From Sporothrix humicola (taxonomy: Eukaryota; Ascomycota; Sordariomycetes; Ophiostomatales; Ophiostomataceae), in NCBI GenBank assembly GCA_021396245.1, contig WNYE01000103.1:62001-126000 (forward strand): 64,000 nucleotides of DNA, given 5' to 3'. Of this stretch, positions 1 through 10,925 are shown piece after piece. How positions within the stretch are numbered: position 1 is the stretch's first letter; every line of letters starts with the position of its first letter. Position numbers and translations under genes: made by a program. The notes below the pieces were generated by a model that was given only the letters and a program-made list of their open reading frames with translations, was not told the origin of the DNA and ran no database searches.

Positions 1-391
1 ATGGCGGTGGAGGGCTCGCCTTGTCGTCATTATCGTTCGTGTTGCTAGGAAGGCCGGTTGTGATCGTTGGCGTGGCACGATCCAGCTTCGTCTTCTTCGT
101 GGGTGAGTTCAATGCAGTAGATGATGTATTGTTGCTGACGTAGCTGCTGCCAGAGTTGCCTCGAGAGATGGGATGCTTCTCTGCATGCACCAATTGAGGC
201 TGCTGGCGGTTGTGTGAGGTTTCTTCGAGAGGACCGCCGCCAACCTGGACGGGAACCAGAGCTGCTGCGGCCAGATTGTCGCCTTGCGAGTTGTTTCGAC
301 GGTGCATCATAAATGACCGCAGAACAGACGATTTTGTCCGCTGGTGGTGGCCACCGGCCGGTGGGACGCCCTGCCCGTTGACGAACGCCAT
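1..391 (-). CDS. 5' part of an unrecognised protein, cut by the left edge
   Basis: An open frame runs from an ATG at 389-391 to the window edge without a stop, giving about 130 residues. An in-frame TAG lies just upstream, so this ATG is the natural start. The protein begins MAFVNGQGVPPAGG and continues with a basic stretch (QRTKSSVLRSFMMHRRNNS). It then becomes a low-complexity region rich in Ser, Thr, Asn and Pro, ending in a proline run at the edge. Such disordered N-termini with an RTKSS-type patch are common in fungal signalling and cytoskeletal proteins, but I see no domain and cannot name the family. The 1.1 kb upstream to the neighbouring gene would hold its promoter. That it is coding is inferred from composition and the long open frame. 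An intron could also begin inside it. Confidence 0.7.
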   Translation of the reverse strand, partial: MAFVNGQGVPPAGGHHQRTKSSVLRSFMMHRRNNSQGDNLAAAALVPVQVGGGPLEETSHNRQQPQLVHAEKHPISRGNSGSSYVSNNTSSTALNSPTKKTKLDRATPTITTGLPSNTNDNDDKASPPPP

Positions 392-1502
392 TGTGTGTGA
401 TGCGAGCTACACGGTGGCTTGTGTAGATGAGGAGATGGTGCAATGTTCAGATTGACGAGGAGATAAAAGGACACGGGACGAAAAGGAAGATTGAAGAAAG
501 GCAATCGCTAAAATGCTGATGCTGAAGCCCAACGCCCTTCAAATGCGTGAAAACAAAAAGGGCCGTGCCGGAAGGTCTAGGCCATGACGATGTTTGTCGA
601 AACTACTTTTCTGCTCTGGTCGCAAATGACCAAGGTATCGAAGCAGTGAAGAACGTGCACGATTGAATGTGTCGACGAAAGAAAAGAGAAAAGAAGGCTG
701 AGGTCGAGGAAATTGGAAAGAGAGAAGAGGAATGTGAAGAGAGATGTTCAAGAGTTGAACTCGTTTTAGGAAAGGCCGGTTTTGTCAATCGCTCTTTCTT
801 CCTCTTTTGTGGGTACGGATCGACCAAGAGCAACCAGAGCATTTGTGGCCTAGACGACCAAAGGGAAGGAAGGCCGTGGCCCGTGTAAATACGGAGGTCG
901 ATTTTGTATGGCGGTGGGGGTTGGCCCAGCAACGGGGGTTGGGTTGCGGGCTCTGATTGGCGGAGGTGGCGGGGTGGCCTAAAATCGTCGCACCAGCGAT
1001 TCGCGATTCGTGGGGAAGGAGCTATGACGACGAGGTTTCCTCGTTGGATAAGAGCAAATGCACATAAGCAGGCCCAGGCCCCTCTTTTTCTCTCTTGCAC
1101 GTCGTGCTTTTCTGCATTCACATCACGCTTTTCAATAATATCCAACATTACCCGAAAAAGGCGCACATCCGGCCCTCCGAGCTGCATGAAGCAATCTCAT
1201 GACGAGAAGCTGGTTATTGCTTACATGGTGGTGCCCGGGATAGACCGTCACAAATACTCGTTCTTTTTTTGAACTACTTTCGTCTCTCGTTATGTCTTTC
1301 TAGGTTCGTCTTAACAGATCTAGGATGCTCTTTCTATATGAAAAGCAACTATCCTCTGTCCTCCTCCCTCGAAATAAAGATGTCAAAATGCAAATGGGGG
1401 CCAAATGATCATGGGCCCCTGTTCTAGTCCCATGTAACGCCAAAACAAGAAAACAAAACAGTGCTGAAAACCAAATGTCACGTCGAAGTCACAGCCTGCC
1501 CT
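392..1502. other. Intergenic spacer, 1.1 kb
   Basis: This lies between the start of the left-edge gene and the 3' end of the Apd1-like gene, both on the minus strand. It should contain the promoter of the first and the terminator of the second. Short open frames here have arbitrary composition and overlap on both strands, and I support none. No repeats or RNA genes were seen. Confidence 0.5.
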
Positions 1503-2737
1503 CTACCAACTCAACAATCCCTTCTCGCGATCGAAGCCGCCCCGCAGCTGGCTCTCCGGCTTGACGACCTTGCCCTGCAAAATCGTGTACTTGACAATGT
1601 TCTCGCAGTCCTCGGGCATCACGCGCGCCAGCCAGATGCACTGCGACGCGCCAGCAACAGATGTGTTGAGCTCGCTGTCGGCATCGCCGTTTGCCTCGCC
1701 GTTTGCATCGCCCTTCGTCTCCTCGCTCTTCTCCTTCTTTGCGCCCCGCAGAACGGCCGGCGTGACCGACTTGATGCGCGCCGGCAGCGCGTCCCGGTCC
1801 GCGTCCGTCAGAGACCCCCGTTTCAGATCATCGATTCCGAACGCGTCTGGCCGGCGGTAGACCATCATGTTGGCGCTGTACTTGTGGCCGCCGACGTGCG
1901 AGATAAAGTAGATGCCGACACCACCAGGCCGCTCGTCGTCCAGGTCGCGGAACAGGCCCAGTGGCCGCAGGTGGCGCTCGAGCTCTTTGCGGAGGAGAGG
2001 GGCGGACTGGCCGCAGCGGGCGTCGCGGGTCTTTTGGGAGCAGAGCAGGACCAAGACGCTGTGGGGGCTCTGGTGGTAGGAGAGGGGTGCTGGCAGCGAC
2101 GGGGGCAGCGAGGGTGGTGTGAGGAGGGGTGTCGTGTTGGTGGGCGCCTTGTTGACCAAGTTCTCGAGCACGGATGGGACGAGGGCCGGTGTGACGTTGT
2201 CGACAACAACAAATGCGGGAAGGAGGAGGACGCGGGTCGGATCGGCGTAGTTGGAGGAGTGGTTGGGCGTAGGAATGTTGGAGGCCGAGAGCATCATGCG
2301 CTGTCCATGCAAGGAGCTGAGTCAGTATTGTGTAGGGACAAGGCAAGGGAAATGCGCAACCCGTATGCGACGTAGAGCACAAGTGGTGCGCGTAGAAATT
2401 AACTTACCCCGTTGGACGGGCTAGAAGCGCCATTGACGGCCTCCATGACACTGCCCTTCTCGTCGGCGACATCGCGCACCCAGTCCGACTTGCCCGTTGC
2501 CACGATCAGGTGTGTGCTCCAGCCCTTGACAAAGCCATAGAGACGGTCGTCGTGGTCGATCTTAAAGTTCCGCGGGTAGTGGATGCTGCAGCTCGAGCAG
2601 TCATGGCTGCAGTCGTCGCCGTCGATAGCCGGGTCGGCCTTGGCGAAGAGGTCGGTAATCGGCGCAGTGGTCGAGTTGGTGCCGTTGATGGCGAGCTTCT
2701 TGGCTCCGTCTATGAGGGAACGGAAGCCGAACGACAT
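1503..2737 (-). CDS. APD1: Sucrase/ferredoxin-like protein of the Apd1/Aim32 family
   Basis: This is a two-exon gene. Exon 1 is 2408-2737 and exon 2 is 1503-2300, with a 107 bp intron (2301-2407) that has donor GTAAGT, branch-like CTGAC and acceptor CAG. The product is 375 aa. The N-terminal half has the Cys-rich segment DCSSCSIHYPRNFKI followed by VATGKSDWVRDVADEKGSV, typical of the fungal family. The C-terminal thioredoxin-like ferredoxin half carries LCSQKTRDARCGQSAP and then HVGGHKYSAN. In yeast Apd1 and Aim32 the corresponding Cys pair (nine apart) and HxxxH pair bind a non-Rieske [2Fe-2S] cluster through two Cys and two His, and all four are present here. Apd1 is cytosolic and linked to redox-drug tolerance and actin patches; Aim32 is mitochondrial. 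No obvious presequence is seen, so Apd1 is the better match, but the split is an inference. Confidence 0.88.
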
Positions 2738-3912
2738 GGCAGGCAGGTTTCGGGGAGCTCGCGGAGAAACACAGAGGGGGAGAAAATAGGCCGGGGAATC
2801 AGGAGAGTGGGGAGGTCAAGCCAGAGCGCAAAGGACCGAGACAACAGGCTTGCAATGCAAAGTGGCAAGAGGCAAGAACGAATCAAGAAGACGGCAATAA
2901 GAAAAGAAAGAAAGGAAAGAGGGAAAGAAAGGAGAAAAGAGAAATCCTGGGGAAAGAACTAATTAACGAGCGGCAAGGCAAGAAGGGACCCAGGTTGCGG
3001 ACTGTAGTGTGTTATTGCGTTACATGAGGAAAGTCCGGACGAGGAAAAAGTAAAAAAAATCACAGTGAAAATAATTAAGCCCGTATCTCCGCCCCGGCAC
3101 CAAAGCTCCGTTTTATTTTTTGGCCCGCCAGTTACTAGCAGATTGTTGATAGCCAAGAGCCAACTTTTTAGCATTGCGACCGCTACTTTCCCGCCGCTAT
3201 GAAGTAGTCTTGTATCTTGTCGTTTTGTGTGCAAAAATACTGAGGAAGGTACACTTCAAGCTCGGTGCCAGCCGTCTTTGTCCCTTTTTGCCCCTCTGGC
3301 GATAGCATGCGCTTGAGGGGAGAGGGGAGGGGAGGAGCTCCGTAATTTCAACGGCCAGGCAAGTCTCGAAATATGGGGGTGTTATGACGTTCTAGGAAGG
3401 AGCCAGCCCCGCGGTACAAGGACACATCGCGCGCCGACGTAGGAAAGCATGAGGCTCTCGGCGCAGGACCTATCGTGTTCTTTCCAAAAGCGAGCATTGG
3501 CAATCAGCAGCTCTTGCTACGTTTGAGCGCAAATCAAACTATTAAAGCTAGGGTCGGATTTGACAAACGGCCGCGAGGCAATTGGAAGGCAACAAGATTA
3601 GGGACATAAAAAAGGGGCTTTGGCAGGAAGCGAAGCCAAAAGGGTATTCCTAGCGGCAGGAGCCAATTCAGGGCAGCTCGGCGCGGCTCGGTGTTTAAAA
3701 CGAGTTGGAAATCTCCCAAGCTGGGAATTTTTGGTCGCCTTTTGTTCCGCGGATCGCGACAAGGGAACCGCGCCAAAAGTTGTGCGATAGTGGATACAGG
3801 CCTATTGACGAGGAAATGGAAAGAGCAGCTAGATAACCCGTGGAATACGGCATGTTCGCTCTTTCCGTTTTCCATGACACGTAAACTCATGATAGGCAAC
3901 AGTATTTTTTCG

Positions 3913-3917
3913 TTTTT

Positions 3918-3941
<24 letters not shown>
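3913..3941. repeat. Poly-T tract, 29 bases
   Basis: This is an uninterrupted run of 29 T between GTTTTTCG-type sequence and CCAGG. It is a homopolymer in spacer DNA, and its exact length may be affected by sequencing or assembly error. I saw no target-site duplication or element body, so it is not called a retrotransposon tail. Confidence 0.9.
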
Positions 3942-3948
<7 letters not shown>

Positions 3949-4822
3949 AGAACGACTCTAATTATGCTGCGTTCCCGGAAGAGACGGTCAAGACCTGTCT
4001 GTTATCCCCGAGCCCAATTACGACGGCAGGAGCACTCAGATTGTATCAATATCAAGCAACTGAGCAGCAATAAAACAAGTCAGTATAAAGAGCTCTCGTC
4101 ACATACAACTCGGCCGAGCACGGGCGAAGTTGTCAAGATGGTTCAAACAGCCACAATTTTCCAAGATTAGGAAACAAACGCCCGGCACTTGGTACAGATA
4201 AAAGACACGGCAAGTGTGTCCCTTAACCTCCGAGGGCCATGGGTCGGCAGGCATTAAATTCAGAGGATAAAAAGAAAGACTCTCGTCTTGTCGGTTCGGA
4301 TGCTGTTCAGACATTTCCTGAACGTTTCTCCGCTGTCGCACACGTTTCTTGTCAGATGGCCGCAAAATGTGTGGGGCATTATCTACCCCTCCCATCTTAT
4401 CAGATGGTGACAAAATGGTGCGTCCACAACCACAGCCCAACCAAACAGACCCAAACACCACCCCCTCTATGATGGCAAGATCGGCAACCGGCATGTCGTG
4501 ATGAGACAGGATTTATGGCGTCTGTCATGTTTGGTTCAAAAGAAAATTTGAATCTTCTGTTACATATGATGATCGGAAGTCGGATCAGTGGCCTTTCTTC
4601 TCCGCATCTCGCTTTCACTTTGCACTGTTCAAAAGTCGGCGCCCGGTACATCCACCGACAATTCGTACGATCGAGCCATCGACACAGCCAAACCTCGGGG
4701 GCTAATAAGCCCACTAGTCCGAAGTAAACAGCACTAGAAGCCCAAACTTGCAGAGGTATCAGTCTCTTTGAAGATGCGCTGTATTCGCTGTTGTAAGTAT
4801 TATAGGAGAGTGTTGTAGACTT

Positions 4823-4858
4823 TGTAAGCGTTATAAGTGCTGTAAGTGTTATAAGTGT
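4823..4858. repeat. 18-bp tandem repeat, two copies plus degenerate flanks
   Basis: TGTAAGCGTTATAAGTGC at 4823-4840 is followed directly by a copy differing at two positions (4841-4858). A looser copy starts at 4792, and related TGTAA/GCAAGTG pieces continue to about 4910. It lies in AT-rich DNA about 0.5 kb beyond the 3' end of the acyltransferase gene. No function is visible. Confidence 0.7.
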
Positions 4859-5364
4859 AAGCGGTACAAAATAAGTAATATCAATACTGTAAATGCTGCA
4901 AGTGTTTAAAGTCCTTATTATATGGATAAAGACACAGAGCGCCTTTGAGAGCTGTGGGGAGTCGGTGGCTCGATCGTTCGGATAGTCGGTGGATGTACCG
5001 GCCGCCTTCAAAGTCGTGTTGGTTTAAGATTTATTACTTTTTATTTTGTCCCAAGATATCGTAGCTACATACTTGCGCTTATAACTATTAATAAAGGCTG
5101 GCAATCTCATAGAGAATAAAGTCATGGCCTGCATAAACGGAAAAGGGGAAATCGAAATCAAAGAAAAAGAAAAACTGCCGGTAAACCGCTCGTCTAACAA
5201 GGTATTCCTATTCCAAAATCCGAGAAAGTGCCATCTAAAACGGGAATCAAATAAAGGATAAGAAAAAAAAAAGCAAGAAAACATAAAGAAGAAAAATTAA
5301 AACAAACAAAGCATACAATAAACAGCTTGCAAAACAGCTTTTTTTCCTCAACTGAGCTCCCCCC

Positions 5365-7941
5365 TCAAACATTCTTCTTGGAGTTCTCGCTGTCGTCGCT
5401 CTCCTCGTCCTCCTCGTCCTGAATCAGCGTAAACCCGTGCGTCGTCTGGCTCTGCCGCCGGCGCAGCTCGCCGCGCTCGCGCATAGCTGCACGGATCTTC
5501 TTGGTCGCCTCGTCAAAGCCCTCCTTGGAGTCGAGCGTCGTGAAGGCGCTGACGGGGAAGCCGCCCGAGCCAAAGGCGCCGCCACTGCTGCTGCTGCGCG
5601 AGCGCGAGCGGGAGCGCGACGAGGGCCGCGTGGCAAAGATGCCAATCTGGCCAATGTTGCTAAAGGACTCGTTGCGCGGGATGGCGCGGCCATAAATAGT
5701 GCCGTGGCCGTGACGGCCGTCGTGACCGCCAGCAGCGCTGCTGGCATTCGAATTCTCGCTGTCGGTGCGGCGGCGGCCGTTCTTGGTGATGGCCGGGTAC
5801 GAGACGTGGGGGCCGGGCGAGGCGGCAGTCGGCGAGGGCGGGCCCTGTGGCGACATGGAGACGGCCGAGGACACGGAGTGGTGCTGCTGCAGGTCATCCG
5901 ACGAGCCGGGGCCGCTGGCGGCCAGGGGCATCTTGACAAGGCGCTTCTGATCAAAGTCGGGGAACATCTCGGGGCCCAGCGTGTTGATAAGATCTGTGAC
6001 CTGCTTCTGCAGCTCGGCGCGGCGTTCACGCAGACGCTGGATGTTGTAGCTCGACGACGGGTTCATGCACAGGATGAGGGGTCTCAGGGATTTTACTATG
6101 TCCATGCCGACCTCACCAAAGCGCAGAGCGGCAAACGTGATGGCAGGGAACACGATCCAGCCCGTCAGGAACACGAGCCACCAGGGCGCCTCGGCCGCCC
6201 AGGCCGGCACGTAGCCCCACAGCCGGTCGGAACCAAACTTGATCACAAACAGCACGCAGTAAAAGTTGTAGAGAAGCGGTGCTAGCGCCATAGACACGAG
6301 CAGCTTCCACGTGGCCATGACGTCACGGCCCTGGATCTTGACAGACGAGCCAGCAAGTGCCTCGGCGGCCTTGCGGCGACTGTACAGCTTGGTCGCCACG
6401 AAGATGGGCGAGAAGAGCAGCAGACCGGGCAGCACGGCAATCGAAAGCACAAACAGCTGACCCAGGCGGAAAATGAACAGGGCCACAACCTTCCACCACG
6501 GCATGCGTGCATAGTTGACCTGGTGATCCCTAATGTTGAGGTACCGCAGCTGCCGGTTGTAGTCGTTGACGGCGGCCTGCACCTTGCGCAGGCGCTCGTC
6601 GTCCTTGTACTTGTCGAAGCCCATGGCGAGACGGCGGTTCAGCTCGACCACCACGGGGAGGGGCAGCTTCTTGCCCGTCGGGTTGTACAGACGGCGAGCC
6701 GCCTGGATCAGCATGAGCGTGTCGTAGTCGGGCGTCGAGACGGTGACAGCACCCAGGGCCTGGTGCACGGTGTCGAGCAGCTGGGCCACGGCGTCACGCC
6801 GCTGGCCGGCCTTATACATGGTCACCAGCTCGCTGGGGACCTCGAGGGGCGGGCCAAATTCGACAACGGCCCGCGACCGGAACTTGTGTGCGTGGAAGTA
6901 GTTCATGCCGACGGGGACGATCTTAAGGCCGCAGTCGGGCGCGTCCGCCAGGGTGCCGAGCGCCATGATGGCCACACCAGCCTTGAGCGGCAGCAGACCC
7001 GGCCGATCGTGGCTGCCACCCTCGGGGAAGATGCCAACACAGCCCCCATTACGTAGCCGGTTGAACACTGCGTGGTAGACCTTGGTCTGGTCGATATGGG
7101 GCGCCAGCTTAAACTTTGTGCCCTGATAGCCCGGTGCGGGGCCGCCCTCGTTCTGGACAGCCTCCTTGTTGATAAAGTGGCCGTCGTCGTCAATCTCGCT
7201 GCCGGGGCGGCCCGTCAGCTGGAGCATGGCCGTGCGGCCAGAGAAGGGACGCTTCAGACGCAGCTTGTCCGGCCCCAGAATCTTGGCAATGTCGACGCTC
7301 GACCCGCTCTGACCCTTAATCGACGGGAGGAACACCATACCGTTCACTTCAGCGTCCTTCTCAAAGTTGGTGCCCACACCATGGAGCAAGGTCGGATCGC
7401 CGATAGGATCCGGCAGGTAGATGGTGCCCTTGACAGGCTTGGCCGAGTCCTGAGCACGGCCAACGGGGACAGAGCCGACCTGGCGCGAAGCCCAGCCGAT
7501 GAAGCCGTGGACGGACTTCTGGGCCACCAGGAGGGAGACACGGCGCTTGGACTCGGTGCGCAGGGTGCGCTGGAGGATGAGGGCGTCGACAAACTGGTTG
7601 GCGTGGGGTGCAGCGACAAAGAGGACAGGGCCCTGGCGGGGGACCTTCCAGGAGCCGCGCGGGTGGACTTCGCGGAAGAAGAGGTCGACGAGCACGGACA
7701 TGGTCCACAGGAAGGTATCGTACTTCCACTTGCTCATGGGATAGAGCTCCTTCTCGGGCTTGGCGGGAGGCTCGCTGCTGCTTGCTGCTGCATCCTTATC
7801 CTTGCCCTTGCCGCTGGACTCGGCGACGGCCTTTTGGCCGCCCTCTTCCTCGTCTTTGGTCTCCTTCTCCTTCTGGTAGCGGGGTTGGTTCGGTGCCGAT
7901 GCCATGGCGGCGACGGCGATGCTGGCTTCGTCCTGCGCCAT
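5365..7941 (-). CDS. GPT2: Glycerol-3-phosphate / dihydroxyacetone-phosphate acyltransferase (Gpt2/Sct1 type)
   Basis: This is an intronless gene of 858 aa. I start at the ATG at 7939-7941, which has an excellent context (CCACCATGGCG). Three codons upstream lies only a TTG. The enzyme makes lysophosphatidic acid, the first step of phospholipid and triacylglycerol synthesis, at the ER and lipid droplets. After a charged N-terminus (1-65) comes the acyltransferase domain, with PHANQFVDA at about 112-120 (His113, Asp119) and later GIFPEGGSHDRPGLLPLKAG, the substrate-binding motif. Hydrophobic segments in the second half (VVALFIFRLGQLFVLSIAVL, a LLVSMALAPLLYNFY stretch and a WWLVFLTGWIVFPAITFAAL stretch) fit ER anchoring. 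The tail is Ser-rich with RSRSRSRS, as expected for a phosphoregulated tail. Length fits the fungal family, whose yeast members are about 750 aa. Whether it is the Gpt2 or Sct1 paralogue cannot be told. Confidence 0.95.
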   Translation of the reverse strand: MAQDEASIAVAAMASAPNQPRYQKEKETKDEEEGGQKAVAESSGKGKDKDAAASSSEPPAKPEKELYPMSKWKYDTFLWTMSVLVDLFFREVHPRGSWKVPRQGPVLFVAAPHANQFVDALILQRTLRTESKRRVSLLVAQKSVHGFIGWASRQVGSVPVGRAQDSAKPVKGTIYLPDPIGDPTLLHGVGTNFEKDAEVNGMVFLPSIKGQSGSSVDIAKILGPDKLRLKRPFSGRTAMLQLTGRPGSEIDDDGHFINKEAVQNEGGPAPGYQGTKFKLAPHIDQTKVYHAVFNRLRNGGCVGIFPEGGSHDRPGLLPLKAGVAIMALGTLADAPDCGLKIVPVGMNYFHAHKFRSRAVVEFGPPLEVPSELVTMYKAGQRRDAVAQLLDTVHQALGAVTVSTPDYDTLMLIQAARRLYNPTGKKLPLPVVVELNRRLAMGFDKYKDDERLRKVQAAVNDYNRQLRYLNIRDHQVNYARMPWWKVVALFIFRLGQLFVLSIAVLPGLLLFSPIFVATKLYSRRKAAEALAGSSVKIQGRDVMATWKLLVSMALAPLLYNFYCVLFVIKFGSDRLWGYVPAWAAEAPWWLVFLTGWIVFPAITFAALRFGEVGMDIVKSLRPLILCMNPSSSYNIQRLRERRAELQKQVTDLINTLGPEMFPDFDQKRLVKMPLAASGPGSSDDLQQHHSVSSAVSMSPQGPPSPTAASPGPHVSYPAITKNGRRRTDSENSNASSAAGGHDGRHGHGTIYGRAIPRNESFSNIGQIGIFATRPSSRSRSRSRSSSSGGAFGSGGFPVSAFTTLDSKEGFDEATKKIRAAMRERGELRRRQSQTTHGFTLIQDEEDEESDDSENSKKNV

Positions 7942-8223
7942 GGTGGGCAAGTGTCGATCGTGTGTTTCTTATCGCGCGATGACGGGAGTTGGGGATTCAG
8001 AAGCGAAATATCGTCAACTCGAAGCTTCTAGTATCAGCGATCGTTCTGGTATTCGATGCTGGAAAAGTCGGCGTCGTCCTGTTCGGTTGTCGGATCCGGA
8101 GTTCGGGTTTGGAAGTTTCGATCCTGTTCGGCCAGTTCGACCTTTTTTGTTGGGGAACGAAAGGAGCTCGTGCAGTAGCTTCAGTAGAGCAACTTTGAAC
8201 TTTGGGGTAGGCTGTCGACACAG

Positions 8224-8230
8224 TATATAT
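8224..8230 (-). promoter_or_regulatory. TATA-like element of the acyltransferase gene
   Basis: ATATATA on the minus strand lies about 283 bp upstream of the acyltransferase ATG, in otherwise GC-rich DNA. Position and orientation suit a core promoter with a 5' leader of about 200-250 nt. This is inferred only from sequence and distance. Confidence 0.45.
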
Positions 8231-10776
8231 GCGGGCGGGTGATCGGCAAACAAAGAGGCAAGAGAGACAATAAAAAATCGATAGGGCGTGTCAGGCGACT
8301 CTGACCACCATCACCTCTGCTGGTCTCTTGTTCGGTAGAGAGGGAGGGATGGAATGTTTTGCCTCTGGGTGAAAGGGATGGCAAGACAAATGCACACAAA
8401 AAATACAAAAAAGGGACAAGGTGCCAGAAAGTGACGTTATCGCGTAGTTGCAGTGGCTGGGATTCCTGTTTTGCCGGGGAAGGAAGGAGGGATGGAGGGG
8501 AGGCGGGAAAGAATAGGAGAGTCGGCTAGCGCAGGAAGAAAAAAGGCAGAAAAAGGCACACAGGAAAAGCGTCTGGTTTTATCAAAAAAAACCAGTGACA
8601 CTGATAGCGACGCCCCAGAGAAAAAACAATAGGCGAAGCTTTTTCAGAGGCGCATGAAAATAGCACCTGAAAGGGCAACTCTCGCGCTTTCTCTCGCTGT
8701 TCTGGCCACCACTAAAACTCTCCGCTTTTCCCCGGGTTCAGCACTGTTGGGGCTAGCTGGACAGGGAGAATTAGCGGATGATGGAGAGCCTGGAGAAGAC
8801 AATGCGGGAACGAGGAGAAAGAAGAGGGGGTTGAAGAACTTCTTTGATAAAGAAAAGACTCTGTACGAAGCCAAAGATAAAGGAATCGCGGAGAAGGCGA
8901 AAATAGGGAAGAGATAAACCGAGATACGGGGCTCAAAAAGTTCAAAAGGAAAGAAGCAACAGCCGATTAAGCAAGTTTGGAGCTGTGACCAACATGCAAG
9001 TGCAGGCGCGATTCACTGGTGTCCGCCACTGTGGGGTTGCATCAACAAGGGCAGGCAGGATAGCCGAGAACGATGGCAGGTGCCAAGGCCGAGAAACGAA
9101 GAAAAATCAGTGAAAAATCAGCGAAATCGAGGCAAAACAATGAAAATACGCGAAAAGGAAAGAGTCCGCGTCGTGTCTAGACTTTTGGTTCCTGTCTGGA
9201 AGTCAGATCCGGGGTCCAGGGGGGAAGGTGCAAACCGCAAGCGTAGAAATTATCACAAGCCAGCAATACGCGCCGCCATTGGCAGACGAACAGACAAGCA
9301 AGGCAAGAACGTGGGCAAGACAGGCACCGTGGGGGAAGGAATGGAGAAGATTGTCACTGGGGAAGGAGTGACGAGGCTGTTTCTGCCAGGCACTCAAACG
9401 ACTGAAAAGGAAAGAGCAAAATGCAGTTATGTCTCGCATCTGTCGTCTTACACTCTTATCAACTGCGGTTTAAAAACAGCAAATAAATGCCTGACAGTAT
9501 GCCGTTCTCGCTGCTTGCTGTAACCTCAAAGCAATTCAATTCAATAATTATAATATCCCATCTCCGTCAGCACAACATGACCTCGGTTCGTCTCATGTAA
9601 ATACGCAGCAAAGGCGAAAGAACGAGGGAACGAGGAAGGAACGACCGAGAAGCATGCAAGGCAATAAATTGAAACTATTATTAAAATATTGCACGACGTG
9701 CAGTTCTAGCATCTGCCAAGGGAAATCAGTCCTCACAACACACGTCCTCCGAAAGAATTTGAAGGGTCTAGACGGAGAAAGTCAGAAGTGGAAAAGGCCC
9801 GAAATTTTGTGGTGCAGGGAACGGTAAGCTCACCCGACTTTGCCACAGAATTGCAATTTGAACCGACATAAAGCAGAGTCGTTTTTATTTGTATTTTTTG
9901 CAAGTTATTTCTGCCTCCTTAACTCCTGTCCTTTTTATGAACCTGTTGTCCGTATGAAAGACCAACCGTAGAGATGATGGACAGTCTTTTGAAAAGGTCC
10001 AACCGACAGCTGTTGGCTGCCTCTAACCCGAGATCCGATGTTGCATGCTTTTGGTGCATTTTCTGCAATGCCATGCCCTCGTGTCGCATTTTCACAAGAG
10101 AAACTACGATTTGTCGTTTTTGTCTGGCCTGTGTATGGTTCCATCGGAGCCGAGTTACAGCCTCGTACCTTTTGACAGTTTGATGCTATTTAATACTAAA
10201 AAAAAGCTCGGCCAGACATGACCCGTAAAGCGGCCGTTGACAATTTCAGCATTCAGACGCGATTTTGCTGTTAGTTCTTCGACATGTGAAAGAGCCCACA
10301 AAGTCCCCACTCAGGGGTAAGACTACCAAAGTAACATCACATCGACGTCAAAGGAAATCAAAGAAAACAAATACGACGGCTTCAAAGTGATTACTCGTAA
10401 ATATCAGTATTTTCCGGAACACATGGTTGAGGATGGAAAACTTTGTAATGGAGACGACTAACATTATCCTTTCAGGAAGAGAACATGCCATTGGGTTCAT
10501 TTTTCTTTCTTTCTGTTCTATTTATTATTATTATTCGCCTTTCTCAGTCAATCCTGACTATTGGCGACTAGCTAGGCAGAACCCTCATGGGGAAAAAACT
10601 GCCACAGAATTGTGTGTGTAAACTTTCCAGCTTACACGGGTGTGTGTTGGCCTACCAAGGCCGTGGTAAAATAAACAAATAAACAAGGGTGCATAGTAAA
10701 CAAATGAAAAGAGCGAGCGTAGCAGATAGAATATAAACAAAGGAGTGTGTGGCTCGTAATCTTAAGCTCCTCCCCT
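8231..10776. other. Intergenic spacer, 2.5 kb
   Basis: This is the upstream region of the acyltransferase gene. It contains short purine-rich stretches and small overlapping open frames on both strands with no recognisable protein. A mildly AT-rich segment lies at about 9.5-9.9 kb. I see nothing further to annotate. Confidence 0.4.
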
Positions 10777-10925
10777 ACGTTGAGACCAATCGCTCGAGCA
10801 TTGCCGGCGCTATGACGAGCCCTCCATCTTCGCCGCCTTCGGTGCCTCGGGGCCTCCTTCGACGTTGAAACCGATCGCTCGAGCATAACCGGCGCCATAA
10901 CGAGCCCTCCATCTTCGCCGCTTCC
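10777..10925 (+). repeat. 85-bp-period direct duplication inside a gene relic
   Basis: The segment 10777-10840 (starting ACGTTGAGACC) recurs at 10862-10925 (starting ACGTTGAAACC). About nine in ten bases match, and both share CGCTCGAGCAT and GAGCCCTCCATCTTCGCCG. The spacing of 85 bp is not a multiple of three. The duplication therefore breaks the reading frame that both copies encode (VET-RSSI-GA-TSPPSSP). The first copy runs into TGA at about 10867. Confidence 0.8.

Larger units (their letters stand above)
2738..5364. other. Intergenic spacer, 2.6 kb
   Basis: This spacer holds the promoter of the Apd1-like gene, with a purine-rich plus strand (pyrimidine-rich on the coding strand) at about 2860-2955. 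It also holds the AT-rich 3' side of the acyltransferase gene at about 4.7-5.36 kb. A 29-base T run and a short 18-bp tandem repeat are listed separately. No convincing coding sequence was seen. Confidence 0.5.

Noticed and set aside
7072..8031. 319-codon plus-strand open frame
   Set aside because: It is antisense to the acyltransferase gene, a codon-bias shadow.
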